Shown here piece after piece: positions 25,992 through 35,078 of a DNA stretch of 64,000 nt. The stretch is from Kaistia terrae (GTDB lineage: Bacteria; Pseudomonadota; Alphaproteobacteria; Rhizobiales; Kaistiaceae). The stretch is from the NCBI RefSeq assembly GCF_026344005.1, contig NZ_JAPKNH010000001.1:992001-1056000 (forward strand). Direction: 5' to 3'. The translations under genes were made by a program, and so were the position numbers. The notes beneath the pieces are model-generated. The model was not told the origin of the DNA. It saw only the letters and a program-made list of their open reading frames with translations, and ran no database searches. Positions within the stretch are counted from its first letter, which is position 1; each line of letters begins with the position of its first letter.

Positions 25992-27062
25992 ATGCCTGAT
26001 CTGAAAGTCGCCGGCTACAAGGCGGGCCTGAACGCGCTCTATTGGAGCGGCGTTCACCGGCTCTTTGCCGACCGTACGCAAGGCGCCGGCGCCATTTTGA
26101 TGTTTCACCACGTCAGGCCCGAAAGCGCCTCGCGCTTCCAGCCCAATGCCCATCTCGAAGTAACCCCGACCTTCCTCGGAGACGTGGTCGAGCGGGTTCG
26201 GGCGCGCGGGATGGACATCGTCGATCTCGACGAAGCCATGCTCCGGCTCGCGAATCCAGGCAAGGCGCGCCGCTTTGTGGTGCTCACCTTCGATGACGGC
26301 TATCGCAACAATTTTACGAACGCCTATCCGATCCTGAAGGCGCTGGGTGTTCCGTTCACCGTCTATGTCGCAACGGGCCTGATTGATGGGACCGCCGTGC
26401 CGTGGTGGGAGGTGATCGTCGCAATCATCGAGCGGGCAGCGGGCGTTCAGATCCGCATCGGCGACCGGGATTTCGACCTCGCGACGGACAGCCTCACAAA
26501 GAAGCGCATCGCCGCGCGAATCCTTGCCCGCAAGCTCTGTCTGGTCAGCGAGGATGCGCAGCGCGAGGCCATCGACCGGGCGGCATCGGACTACGCGGTC
26601 GACACCCGCCACATGCTCTTGGACGAGATGATGAACTGGGACGAGGTTCGCGCCCTCTCGGCCGATCCGCTGGTAACGATCGGGGCCCATACGGTGGGCC
26701 ACTATGCCCTGGCCAGGCTGGAACCCGGACGCGCCGAATGCGAGATGACCGAGAGTCGTGATCGGATCGAGGCGATGACTGGCTCGAGGCCCCGCCACTT
26801 CGCCTATCCCTATGGCTCGCCCGGCGCGGCTGGTGAGCGCGAATTCGATCTCGCAGAAAAGTTGGGCTTCGCCACCTCCGTCACCACGCGACGGGGCGTC
26901 CTTGCTCCGACCAGCCGGATGACGGCATTGCCGCGGATTTCAATGAACGGCCACTACCAGTCGACTCGCTATGTCGATCTGCTGCTGTCCGGCGTTCCTG
27001 TCGTGTTGGAGCGCCGGATCCGGAACTGGGCGGGAAGCGCCCTCAGTTCTTCGGCGCGGTAG
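25992..27062 (+). CDS. Polysaccharide deacetylase (carbohydrate esterase 4)
   Basis: The 356-residue protein carries a NodB-type deacetylase domain. GAILMFHHVRPE is the early strand, VVLTFDDGYRNNF the metal-binding Asp-Asp motif, IGAHTVGHYALARL the His pair that binds zinc, and RHFAYPYGSPGA the catalytic groove. It has no signal peptide and no membrane segment, so it may act on lipid-linked intermediates in the cytosol. This agrees with Caulobacter HfsH, which deacetylates GlcNAc in the holdfast. In-frame ATGs at 25968 and 25977 are alternatives. Its last 20 bases overlap the convergent DUF2842 gene. Confidence 0.88.
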   Translation: MPDLKVAGYKAGLNALYWSGVHRLFADRTQGAGAILMFHHVRPESASRFQPNAHLEVTPTFLGDVVERVRARGMDIVDLDEAMLRLANPGKARRFVVLTFDDGYRNNFTNAYPILKALGVPFTVYVATGLIDGTAVPWWEVIVAIIERAAGVQIRIGDRDFDLATDSLTKKRIAARILARKLCLVSEDAQREAIDRAASDYAVDTRHMLLDEMMNWDEVRALSADPLVTIGAHTVGHYALARLEPGRAECEMTESRDRIEAMTGSRPRHFAYPYGSPGAAGEREFDLAEKLGFATSVTTRRGVLAPTSRMTALPRISMNGHYQSTRYVDLLLSGVPVVLERRIRNWAGSALSSSAR

Positions 27063-27258
27063 GCTTCTGCATCCAGGCGATGATGGCGCCGGCGGGGAAG
27101 ACCCAGGCGAGGCCGACGACGACGTAGTAGATCATCTGCGCCCAGCGCGGCGCTTCCGGGAGTTTCAGCTGGGCGATCACCATCGCCACGAAGGCGTAGA
27201 CGATCACCAGCACTACGAGCGCAATCATGCCGATGAATTTGCGGAGCCGGATGGGCAT
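27043..27258 (-). CDS. DUF2842 membrane protein
   Basis: A 71-residue inner-membrane protein with two hydrophobic segments (about 9-28 and 43-60) and the DUF2842 pattern RLRKFIG, PRWAQMIYYVVVGLAWVFP and a C-terminal WMQKP. The family is nearly confined to alphaproteobacteria and has no known function. The ATG at 27258 has AAAGG upstream. The 3' end overlaps the convergent deacetylase gene. Confidence 0.85.
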   Translation of the reverse strand: MPIRLRKFIGMIALVVLVIVYAFVAMVIAQLKLPEAPRWAQMIYYVVVGLAWVFPAGAIIAWMQKPTAPKN

Positions 27259-27472
27259 GCTTGGCCTTTCGTGCAGGGCGGGCGGTTCGCGATGGCGTAG
27301 CCGAGGGCATAGCGCGTTCGTCGCCCAACCGCAAAGCCCGGAATGGCCGTCGCCCACGACGTGACGTTGCGCGACCGGATGTCGCGCGGCCGATTGGTAC
27401 GGCGATCGCTGCCTCGGTTGTCCGGGGCGCGGCAAGTCGTTAATCCAGCCTCAAGAGCTCTTGAGGTGCGCG

Positions 27473-28564
27473 ATGGCGATCGACGGTTTGGCAGCGAACA
27501 GTACAGTGAAGCAGGCTCCCTTGCGGGACAGGACGCGCGACCGCGCGCTGATCCGCATCTGGCTTGGCGCCGTGATTGTGATGGTCATCGCCATGATCAT
27601 CGTCGGCGGTGCTACGCGCCTGACAGGTTCCGGCCTCTCGATTACCGAATGGAAGCCGATTCACGGTGTCATTCCGCCGATCGGCGACGTCGAATGGCAG
27701 GAAGAATTCGACAAGTACCGGCAAATCCCGCAGTACGAGCTCGTTAACAAGGGCATGACGGTCAGCGAGTTCAAGCAGATCTTCTGGTGGGAGTGGGGCC
27801 ATCGCCTGCTCGGTCGTCTGATCGGCGTCGTGTTCTTCGTCCCGTTCGTCCTGCTCTGGGCAACCGGACGGATTGAGCGCCGGCTGGTTCCGCCGCTGTT
27901 GGGCCTGTTTGCGCTGGGCGGCCTTCAGGGCGGTATCGGTTGGTGGATGGTCACCAGCGGGCTCGCGGACCGCGTCAGCGTCAGCCAGTATCGACTGGCG
28001 ATCCATCTCACCATCGCCTGTTTCATTCTCGCGGGCGCCGTGTGGATCAGCCGTGGGCTCGCGCCCGATCGGGGCGAGAATCGCAAGAACGCAGCGCCGC
28101 TCAAGGGCATGGCGACGTTTCTTGTCATTGTTGTTTTCCTGCAGATTTTCCTCGGCGGTCTCGTTGCCGGCCTGAAGGCGGGCCTGACCTACAACACCTG
28201 GCCGCTGATGGCGGGCAATATCATTCCCGATGGCGTCTACGACTATGATCCGAAATGGCGCAGCGTCTTCGAAGACGTCATGACGGTGCAGTTCGACCAC
28301 CGCGTCGTCGCCTATCTGCTGTTCATCGCCGCCCTGATCCATGCCTTCCAGGCCTGGAAGCTGGCGCCGCGTTCGCCGGCCGCGCGCCGCGCCCGCCATC
28401 TGGCGCTGTTGGTCACCGCACAGGCCGGAATCGGCATCGCCACGCTGATTGCGGTCGTGCCGTTGGATCTGGCACTTCTGCACCAGTTCGGCGCGGCAGT
28501 CGTGCTGTGGGCCGTTGTCGCACACCGTCGGGCGATGAACGAACCGACCCCGGTGACGACGTAG
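27473..28564 (+). CDS. ctaA: Heme A synthase (COX15/CtaA)
   Basis: CtaA oxidises the C8 methyl of heme O to make heme A for aa3-type cytochrome oxidase. The 363-residue protein has about eight membrane segments and the type 2 (COX15-like) hallmarks: GGATRLTGSGLSITEWKP, FWWEWGHRLLGR with a heme His, GWWMVTSGL, LAIHLTIACFIL, GLKAGLTYNTWPLM, QFDHRVVAYLL and LLHQFGAAVVLW. The ATG at 27473 follows TTGAGGTG. No cox genes lie nearby, so it is a stand-alone unit ending in a strong stem-loop. Confidence 0.95.
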   Translation: MAIDGLAANSTVKQAPLRDRTRDRALIRIWLGAVIVMVIAMIIVGGATRLTGSGLSITEWKPIHGVIPPIGDVEWQEEFDKYRQIPQYELVNKGMTVSEFKQIFWWEWGHRLLGRLIGVVFFVPFVLLWATGRIERRLVPPLLGLFALGGLQGGIGWWMVTSGLADRVSVSQYRLAIHLTIACFILAGAVWISRGLAPDRGENRKNAAPLKGMATFLVIVVFLQIFLGGLVAGLKAGLTYNTWPLMAGNIIPDGVYDYDPKWRSVFEDVMTVQFDHRVVAYLLFIAALIHAFQAWKLAPRSPAARRARHLALLVTAQAGIGIATLIAVVPLDLALLHQFGAAVVLWAVVAHRRAMNEPTPVTT

Positions 28565-28580
28565 CCGTCATTGTGAAACG

Positions 28581-28616
28581 GGACGAGACTGCGAGGAAGA
28601 CTCGCTCGTCTCGTCC
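28581..28616. terminator. Stem-loop between convergent ctaA and M24 peptidase genes
   Basis: GGACGAGAC pairs perfectly with GTCTCGTCC, and inner bases GCGAG/CTCGC extend the stem around loop GAAGA. There is no T-run on either side. Its position between convergent stops suggests a bidirectional transcription stop or 3' end stabiliser. Confidence 0.55.
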
Positions 28617-28630
28617 GCCTGGCGTTCAGT

Positions 28631-29722
28631 TCATTCCGCGGGAGCCACGAACACGTCGCGCGGCAACCGGCTGACGATGCGCGGACCGTCCGCTTCCAGA
28701 ATGACGATCTCTTCCAGCCGGATGCCGAACTTGCCCTGCAGATAAATGCCGGGTTCGATCGAGAACACCATGCCCTCTTCGAGGATGGTTTCGCTCGTCG
28801 AGGTCAGATAGGGCGGTTCGTGCCCTTCGAGGCCGAGGCCATGGCCGGTGCGATGGGTGAAATAGGGTCCATAGCCCGCCGCCGTGATGACGCCGCGCGC
28901 CGCCGCATCGACTTCCCGAGCCGCGACGCCAGGACGAGCCGCCTCGCAGGCCGCCTGGACAGCGGCTTCAACCACGGCATGAACCTTCAGATATTCCTCG
29001 CTCGGTGTGCCGACAAAAGCCATGCGGGTCAGATCGCTGGAGAACGAGCCGGAACGGGCGCCGATATCCATGACGATGGCATCGCCAACGGCCACCGGTT
29101 GGTCGCCCGTCGCATAATGCGGGAAAGCGCCATTGCCGCCGGCGCCGATGATGACGAAGAGCGGCGTTGCACCGGCTTCCTCGAACACGGCGCGGGCCGC
29201 GTCGGCGATCTCGCGCTCGGTGACGCCGGGACGGATCGCCGCAAACGCGGCTTCCATGGCGCGGTCGTCGATCTCGGCATTGCGCAGGATTTCCGCCACT
29301 TCCGCGTCATCCTTCGACAATCGCATCCGGCCGACGCTTTCCGAAGCAAAGGCGGTCTTGGGCCCTCCGAGTGCCTCGATGACGAGCAGCGCGAAATCGG
29401 CGCGCATCGTCTCGTCGACCTGCACCAGTTGGGTGTCCTTCTCTATACCGAGCGACTGGATCAGCGCGGCGAGCGCTGCCTGAGGTCCGGTGGCGTCGGA
29501 CCAGGTGAAGAAGGGCAGGTCGGTCTGCCGGCGCATCTCGTCGGCGTTCAGCTCCGGCATCAGGATGGCCGCGCCGCCGGGTGTCGCGATCAGCAGGCAG
29601 GGGCGCTCGTCGGCATGGGGATGAACATCGGCGATATAGGCCATGTGCGGGCCCGGGCCGAGCGCCACGACGTCGACGCCATTCTGGCGGAGCATGGATT
29701 GAAGGGTTGCGAGCCGTGTCAT
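28631..29722 (-). CDS. M24 family metallopeptidase (Xaa-Pro peptidase)
   Basis: The 363-residue cytosolic aminopeptidase P/prolidase-like enzyme has the creatinase N-terminal domain (1-120) and a pita-bread catalytic domain. The five metal ligands are visible: Asp in IVMDIGARSGS, Asp in FSSDLTRMAF, His in TGHGLGLEGHEPP, Glu in FSIEPGIYL and Glu in GIRLEEIV. The C-terminus VFVAPAE is usual. Substrate is probably X-Pro dipeptides or short peptides. The gene has no operon partner: ctaA converges on it and waaC diverges from it. Confidence 0.9.
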   Translation of the reverse strand: MTRLATLQSMLRQNGVDVVALGPGPHMAYIADVHPHADERPCLLIATPGGAAILMPELNADEMRRQTDLPFFTWSDATGPQAALAALIQSLGIEKDTQLVQVDETMRADFALLVIEALGGPKTAFASESVGRMRLSKDDAEVAEILRNAEIDDRAMEAAFAAIRPGVTEREIADAARAVFEEAGATPLFVIIGAGGNGAFPHYATGDQPVAVGDAIVMDIGARSGSFSSDLTRMAFVGTPSEEYLKVHAVVEAAVQAACEAARPGVAAREVDAAARGVITAAGYGPYFTHRTGHGLGLEGHEPPYLTSTSETILEEGMVFSIEPGIYLQGKFGIRLEEIVILEADGPRIVSRLPRDVFVAPAE

Positions 29723-29860
29723 GGATGTCCCCTAGCTGAGTTTCACTATTGGTAAAAACTCTACCCGGCGCGGTCAACCGATGCGGCGGTTTCCGTCCAC
29801 GCTTGCGAAGCGAACTCGATTGCGTCATTCCATTGCAAAGGCCGATCCGGCCGCAGGGTC

Positions 29861-30907
29861 ATGATGCGCGTCCTTCTCGTCAAACTGTCTTCGCTCGGCG
29901 ATGTCGTCCACACCTATCCGGCGGTGACGGACGCTGTACGCGCCATTCCCGGCCTTGAAATCGATTGGGTCGTCGACGAGGCCTTCGCGCCGCTGGCCCG
30001 CCTTCATCCCGCCGTGCGCAACGTCATTGCGCTGCCTATCCGCCGCATGAAGAAGAAGCCGCGCGAGACTTTTGCCGAGATGAAGGACGCCGTGTCAGCA
30101 CTCCGAGGCGGCGGCTATGATCTGCTCATAGACGCGCAGGGACTGATGAAGAGCGCGCTCGTCGGAGTGTTCTCCGGCGTCACGCCCCGCCATGGCTTTG
30201 CCAAGGGCAGCGCGCGCGAAAGCATGGCGACATGGTTCTATCAGGTCGGTCATGACATCCCCGAAACCGAGCACATGGTCACGCGGATCCGAAAGCTGTT
30301 TGCGCAGTCGCTCGGTTATCCGATGCCCACGACCGCAGCCGATGCGGGCCTGGTGCCGGATTTCGCCAATTCCGGCATCCGCACGCGCAGCGGCGATGGC
30401 ATCGTCCTGATCCACGGCACGAGCTGGGCCACCAAGACCTGGACGGTAGAAGGATGGCGCGGCGTTGCCGAGCGCTGTGGCGCAGCCGGCCTCAACGTGA
30501 GGCTTTTTGCCCATGGCGCCACGGAAACGGAACGCGCAGCCAAGATCGCTGCGGGCCTCTCGAATGTGGAGCAGGTTCCGGCCGGCGGGTTGGAGAGCAT
30601 CATCCCGGTGATTGCCAACGCGGCCGGCGTCGTCACCGTCGATACCGGGCTTGGCCATCTCGCCGCCGCCTTTGGCATCCCGACGATCGGCATCTACGGT
30701 CCGACCAATCCCGGCCTGACGGGGCTCGTTGGCCCGGACGTGGAAGAATTCCTGTCGACGCGCGATTGCGCGCCCTGCGAACAGGCGAGCTGCCGCATCA
30801 AGCCGGATTTCGGCGAGGGGCCGCCCTGCATGGCCGACCAGACACCGGACCGGGTCTGGACGGCACTGGCCAGGCGCCTCCGGCTAGCCTCAGTCAGCAG
30901 TCTTTGA
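29861..30907 (+). CDS. waaC: Lipopolysaccharide heptosyltransferase I
   Basis: WaaC adds the first L-glycero-D-manno-heptose to Kdo in the LPS inner core, using ADP-heptose. The 348-residue GT9 protein begins MRVLLVKLSSLGDVVHTYPA, typical of the family. It has LLIDAQGLMKSAL, HGTSWATKTWTVEGWR and VTVDTGLGHLAAAFGIP, the ADP-heptose pocket. ATGs at 29861 and 29864 are both possible. It converges on the AGE isomerase gene with an 18-base overlap. With the minus-strand heptose genes beyond, it completes inner-core heptose transfer. Confidence 0.93.
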   Translation: MMRVLLVKLSSLGDVVHTYPAVTDAVRAIPGLEIDWVVDEAFAPLARLHPAVRNVIALPIRRMKKKPRETFAEMKDAVSALRGGGYDLLIDAQGLMKSALVGVFSGVTPRHGFAKGSARESMATWFYQVGHDIPETEHMVTRIRKLFAQSLGYPMPTTAADAGLVPDFANSGIRTRSGDGIVLIHGTSWATKTWTVEGWRGVAERCGAAGLNVRLFAHGATETERAAKIAAGLSNVEQVPAGGLESIIPVIANAAGVVTVDTGLGHLAAAFGIPTIGIYGPTNPGLTGLVGPDVEEFLSTRDCAPCEQASCRIKPDFGEGPPCMADQTPDRVWTALARRLRLASVSSL

Positions 30908-32032
30908 TCCAAAGGCCTCGTCGGCTTCGAACAGCGCACCCATCATGTGATAGAGCGTCGAAGCCGGCATGTGATCCACCAGCGGCGAACCGTCCGTGTC
31001 GATGCGGTCCATCCAGCCGCCTTCCATCGAATCCGGCGCAAAGCTCAACAGGCTCGCCATCAGATGATCGGCCATTTGCGATGCGCCGGGCTGCCCTTCG
31101 CGCGTCGCCGCGACGAGCGCCTTGACGCCTTCGGCATGCGGCCACGAGCGGAAGCTCGGGATCATCACGCTGCCTGAATCGGTGACGGCATCGACAATCA
31201 GGCCTGTCTCCTGATCCAGTCCGTTGTCGATGGCGAACATCAGCAGACGGTCGGTCACGGTTTCCGGCACCGAGCCACCGAGACGGCGATATTCGCCCAG
31301 CAGCCAGTACCACTCGAACTGATGACCCGGCTCGACGCGGTTCTTTCCGCGCGGCTGGAGCGGTGTCCAGTCGGGCGAGAAATCCTCCAGCAACGCGCCG
31401 CTTTCCGCGTCGATGAACCGCTCCAGCGCCAGCGACACGAGCGCTCCGGCGCGGGCAAAGTCTCGCGCGCGTCCGGTCGTCTCATAGAGCGCCAGAACGG
31501 CTTCCAGCAGATGCATATGCGGGTTCTGCCGACGGGTCGGGTCCGTCGATGGCGACGCGTCGAGATGGCCGCCATGTGGAGCCGCCAGAACCATGTCGAC
31601 TTCCGCAAGCGTCTCGTCGGCCAAGCGGATCGCGTGCGGATCACCCGTCAGGCGATGGCTCCACGCCAGCGCGTAGATGATGAAGGCATGCGCGTAGAGA
31701 TCGCGGGCGCGGCTGGCGGGCGTGCCGTCCGGGGCAATCGAAAAGACCCAGCCCGGATGACCATCAGCGCGATGATAAAGCCGCTCGACATTGGCGAGGC
31801 AGGAAACGACCGACTCATCTGCGCCCTTGTACCAGCCCTTGAGGCTGGCGCGGGAAAAGGTGGCGATCTGGCGGGCCTGCACCATCAACCGGGTGGCGGG
31901 CAGGGCAATCGGCCGGCGGTCGAAATCCAGCCGCTCGTGAAACAGGCCGCGTTGCGTGTCGAAGCCAGCGCCGCTCCAGAGCGGCAGCGCGAGCTCGGTC
32001 GCCCAGCCCTTTGCGAAATCGAGACTCTTCAC
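30890..32032 (-). CDS. AGE-family epimerase/isomerase
   Basis: A 380-residue (alpha/alpha)6-barrel protein of the N-acylglucosamine 2-epimerase family, which includes N-acetylglucosamine 2-epimerase, mannose isomerase and sulfoquinovose isomerase YihS. Motifs are LYAHAFIIYALAW, QNPHMHLLEAVLALYE, EPGHQFEWYWLLGEY (His near the active site) and SFRSWPHAEGVKALV. Its start overlaps the hldE stop by ATGA, so it is coupled into the ADP-heptose operon, in the place where other genomes keep gmhA. A sugar isomerase role in LPS sugar supply is likely, but the substrate cannot be read from the sequence. Confidence 0.85.
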   Translation of the reverse strand: MKSLDFAKGWATELALPLWSGAGFDTQRGLFHERLDFDRRPIALPATRLMVQARQIATFSRASLKGWYKGADESVVSCLANVERLYHRADGHPGWVFSIAPDGTPASRARDLYAHAFIIYALAWSHRLTGDPHAIRLADETLAEVDMVLAAPHGGHLDASPSTDPTRRQNPHMHLLEAVLALYETTGRARDFARAGALVSLALERFIDAESGALLEDFSPDWTPLQPRGKNRVEPGHQFEWYWLLGEYRRLGGSVPETVTDRLLMFAIDNGLDQETGLIVDAVTDSGSVMIPSFRSWPHAEGVKALVAATREGQPGASQMADHLMASLLSFAPDSMEGGWMDRIDTDGSPLVDHMPASTLYHMMGALFEADEAFGSKTAD

Positions 32033-33468
32033 GATTTGGCCGCCGCGACGAGGGCGCTTGTCGAACGCCCGGCCACGAGATTGGCCAGAACGACCTTGCC
32101 GCCGCGCGCCTTCACGAAATCGCCGCCGACTACCTGATCCTCCCGATAATCCGCGCCCTTGACCAGGATATCCGGCTGTATCGTCTGGATCGCTTCTAGC
32201 GGCGTATCCTCGTCAAACAGCACGACGAGATCGACGGCGCGTAACGCACCCATCACGCGCGCTCGTGCTTGTTCGTCCTGAATCGGCCGGGTTGGTCCCT
32301 TGAGGCGTCGCACCGACTCATCGGTATTGAGCGCGACGACCAGCCGGTCGCCCTCTTTGGCCGCCGCCTCGATCAGGGCGATATGGCCGGGATGCAGCAG
32401 GTCGAAGCAGCCATTGGTGAACACCACGCGCGAGCCGCGCGCCTGCCAGCGGGCGACAATCTTGGCCGCCTCCTCGCGCGAGACGAGCGCGCCGGCGTGA
32501 TCCTCGGCATGGCTTGCGCGATCGAGCGCTGCCGTCAGTTCGGCCCGCGTCACGACGGCGGTGCCGAGCTTGCTCACAGCGATGGCCGCGGCTGCATTGG
32601 CGATGACGACGCTGGTTTCGAGTGGCTGACCGGTTGCGAGCGCGACGGCGAGCGCCGCAACGACCGTGTCGCCGGCGCCGGAGACGTCGAACACCTCGCG
32701 CGCCTCGGCCGGCACATGCGTGACCGAGCCATTCTGCCGCCAGAGCGTCATGCCCTTTTCGGCGCGGGTGACCAGCACGTCGCCATCGAACTGGAGCCCG
32801 GCGGCGGCAGCTGCGCGCACGGCGTCCTCGTCCGTATCGTCGTGCAAGCCGGTGGCCTCGAACAGTTCCTTGCGGTTCGGCGTTACCAGCGTCGCGCCGC
32901 GATAGACGTCGAACGTACGGCGCTTTGGATCGACGATCACCGGCACGTTGCGGGCCCGGGCCTCGGCGATGAGCGCGGCAACGACGGCATCGGTCAGCAC
33001 GCCCTTGGCATAGTCCGAGAACACTACGACGTCCGCCTCGGCGATGGCTGTCTTGCCCGCCGCGATCAGATTGGCCTGTGCTTCCGCGCCCGGCACGCCG
33101 GGGCTTTCGGCATCGATGCGGACGATCTGCTGGCGACCGCTCATGACGCGGGTCTTGGTCACGGTCGGCCGGGAATTGTCGACGACAAGGTGGTTCAGGC
33201 GGATGGCCGGATAGACGGCGAGAACGGTGCGAAGCTCTTCGGCTTCGACATCCGCGCCGACATAGCCGACCAGGGTGACCGACGCGCCAAGGCCTGCCGC
33301 ATTGGCGGCGACATTGGCAGCACCACCGGCGACGATGCGGACATTGCCGTGCAGCAGCACGGGAACCGGCGCTTCTGGCGAGATCCGGCTGACGGAGCCG
33401 GTGATATAGCGATCCACCATGACATCGCCGATGACGGCCACGCGTCCGGAATGCAGTTCGTCCAGCAT
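32029..33468 (-). CDS. hldE: Bifunctional heptose-7-phosphate kinase / heptose-1-phosphate adenylyltransferase
   Basis: HldE makes D-glycero-beta-D-manno-heptose 1,7-bisphosphate and, after GmhB, ADP-heptose. The 479-residue protein has both domains. The PfkB-type kinase (about 1-320) shows VIGDVMVDRYITG, VAGGAANVAAN, SDYAKGVLT, VDPKRRTF and DVSGAGDTVVAALA. The nucleotidyltransferase (about 345-479) shows VVFTNGCFDLLHPGHI and LVVALNTDESVRRLKG. It lies 9 bases from gmhB and overlaps the AGE isomerase gene by 4 bases, in one minus-strand operon. Confidence 0.96.
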   Translation of the reverse strand: MLDELHSGRVAVIGDVMVDRYITGSVSRISPEAPVPVLLHGNVRIVAGGAANVAANAAGLGASVTLVGYVGADVEAEELRTVLAVYPAIRLNHLVVDNSRPTVTKTRVMSGRQQIVRIDAESPGVPGAEAQANLIAAGKTAIAEADVVVFSDYAKGVLTDAVVAALIAEARARNVPVIVDPKRRTFDVYRGATLVTPNRKELFEATGLHDDTDEDAVRAAAAAGLQFDGDVLVTRAEKGMTLWRQNGSVTHVPAEAREVFDVSGAGDTVVAALAVALATGQPLETSVVIANAAAAIAVSKLGTAVVTRAELTAALDRASHAEDHAGALVSREEAAKIVARWQARGSRVVFTNGCFDLLHPGHIALIEAAAKEGDRLVVALNTDESVRRLKGPTRPIQDEQARARVMGALRAVDLVVLFDEDTPLEAIQTIQPDILVKGADYREDQVVGGDFVKARGGKVVLANLVAGRSTSALVAAAKS

Positions 33469-33477
33469 CGATAGATC

Positions 33478-34014
33478 CTAGTTAGGCCCAGCGGCAATGC
33501 CCGCCTGTAGGAGCACCCCGGCAACGAAAACGTCAAGATCTCCGCCGGGGAAGCGGTATCCAGGAATGCCGGCAGCCGACGCCGCTGCCATGTCGCTCGG
33601 TCTGTCGCCGATCAGGAACGACCGGCTCGCATCGATCGGCAGATCCGCAAACGCGCGCAGGATCATGCCCGGCTTCGGCTTGCGGTCCGGGTGATCCACG
33701 CGGTACTCGGCCACGGTGCCTTCCGGGTGATAGGGGCAGCTGTAGAATGCGTCGATCCCCGCACCGGCCTTGCCAAGCTCCGCCTGCATATGGGCGTGGA
33801 ATCGTTCGACGTCCACTTCGCTATAGAAGCCCCGTGCGACGCCGGACTGGTTGGTGACGACCACAACCAGGTAGCCCGCCTCGTTCAATCTGCGGATGGC
33901 AGTCCTCGCGCCATCGATGAAGACCATGTCTTCCGGCTTGTAGGTATAGCCGTGATCGACATTGATCACCCCGTCGCGATCCAGAAACGCGGCCGGCTGG
34001 AGCGCCTCGCTCAA
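33478..34014 (-). CDS. gmhB: D-glycero-beta-D-manno-heptose 1,7-bisphosphate 7-phosphatase
   Basis: GmhB removes the 7-phosphate between the two HldE steps. The 178-residue HAD-IIIA phosphatase has motif I FLDRDGVINVDHGY (catalytic DxD), motif II VVVTNQSGVARG and motif IV GDRPSDMAAASAAGI, plus RKPKPGM. The zinc loop keeps CPYHPEG, but the second Cys pair of E. coli GmhB is replaced by VDHPDRK, so the usual C-H-C-C site is incomplete. Its start overlaps the hldD stop by ATGA. Confidence 0.93.
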   Translation of the reverse strand: MSEALQPAAFLDRDGVINVDHGYTYKPEDMVFIDGARTAIRRLNEAGYLVVVVTNQSGVARGFYSEVDVERFHAHMQAELGKAGAGIDAFYSCPYHPEGTVAEYRVDHPDRKPKPGMILRAFADLPIDASRSFLIGDRPSDMAAASAAGIPGYRFPGGDLDVFVAGVLLQAGIAAGPN

Positions 34015-35021
34015 AGCGCGACGCCCTTGGCAAGATAGTCGCCAACGTAGCTCTGGATGCCATCTTCCAGCGAGCGGAAGTCGGCATTGTAACCGGCGCG
34101 GCGAAGCTTCGTCATGTCCGCTTCGGTGAAGTACTGGTAGGCGTTGCGGATCTGCTCAGGCATGTCGACATAGTCGATCACCGGTTCACGACCAGCGGCA
34201 TGGAACACGGCACGCGCCAGATCAGCGAAGCTGCGGGCCTTGCCTGTGCCGACATTGAAGATACCGCTGACGCTTGGGCTGCCGATCAGCCAGCGCGCGA
34301 CATCGACGCAATCCGCGACATGGACGAAATCGCGCAACTGGCCGCCATCGACATAATTGGGGTCATGCGAGCGGAACAGCGTCACGGCCTCGCCGGCGGC
34401 GGCGGTCGGAAAGATCTTGTGGATCACCGAGCGCATGTCGTCCTTATGCGCCTCGAACGGGCCATAGACGTTGAAGAACTTGAGACCCGCCCATTGCGGC
34501 GGCGTGGCACGACCGGCGCGGACATCGTCCATGATGCGGCGATCAACGGCGAGCTTGCTCCAGCCATAGGCATTGAGCGGCTTCAGCTTCGCGAGATGCT
34601 CGGGATCTTCGTCATCGACAAAGCCGACCTTGCCGTCGCCATAGGTGGCAGCCGATGAGGCATAGATCAGGCGGATGTCGTGCCTGGTCGACAGAACCCA
34701 GAGATCGAGGGTCGCGCGGATGTTGCGCTCGACGATCAGGTCGACGTCAGCCTCGGTGGTCGCCGAAATGGCGCCCATATGGACGATGGCTTCGACGCGA
34801 CGGTGGTTTTCCTCAAGCCAGGCCAGTGTTGCCTCCGGCCGGATGACGTCATCGAGCCGGATGTCGGCGACGTTGAGCCATTTGCGACCGGTGCCGAACC
34901 AGTCCGCAACGACGATCCGCCAGCCATCCGCCGCGAGCGCACGCGCCATGTTGGACCCGATGAAGCCAGCGCCGCCGGTCACCAGAATCGTGTCGCGTCC
35001 GTCTCTCGAATTCACGCTCAT
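34011..35021 (-). CDS. hldD: ADP-L-glycero-D-manno-heptose 6-epimerase
   Basis: HldD inverts C6 of ADP-D-glycero-D-manno-heptose, giving the donor for WaaC and WaaF. The 336-residue short-chain dehydrogenase/reductase shows LVTGGAGFIGSNMARAL (Rossmann GxxGxxG), HMGAISATTEAD, YASSAATYGDG (Ser), NAYGWSKLAVDRR (YxxxK), FNVYGPFEAHKDDMRSVIHK and FVHVADCVDVARW. The ATG at 35021 has GAGG nine bases upstream; an ATG at 35030 adds three residues. It is coupled to gmhB. Confidence 0.96.
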   Translation of the reverse strand: MSVNSRDGRDTILVTGGAGFIGSNMARALAADGWRIVVADWFGTGRKWLNVADIRLDDVIRPEATLAWLEENHRRVEAIVHMGAISATTEADVDLIVERNIRATLDLWVLSTRHDIRLIYASSAATYGDGKVGFVDDEDPEHLAKLKPLNAYGWSKLAVDRRIMDDVRAGRATPPQWAGLKFFNVYGPFEAHKDDMRSVIHKIFPTAAAGEAVTLFRSHDPNYVDGGQLRDFVHVADCVDVARWLIGSPSVSGIFNVGTGKARSFADLARAVFHAAGREPVIDYVDMPEQIRNAYQYFTEADMTKLRRAGYNADFRSLEDGIQSYVGDYLAKGVAL

Positions 35022-35078
35022 TGGCATCATCCTCGGGGGCGCGCAGGATCGGCGCAGCGGCCGGTTGGATAGCGCATG

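Noticed and set aside
32269-33474. 401-residue plus-strand frame antisense to hldE
   Set aside because: Third-position complement artefact of a high-GC gene; hldE has all motifs of both domains.
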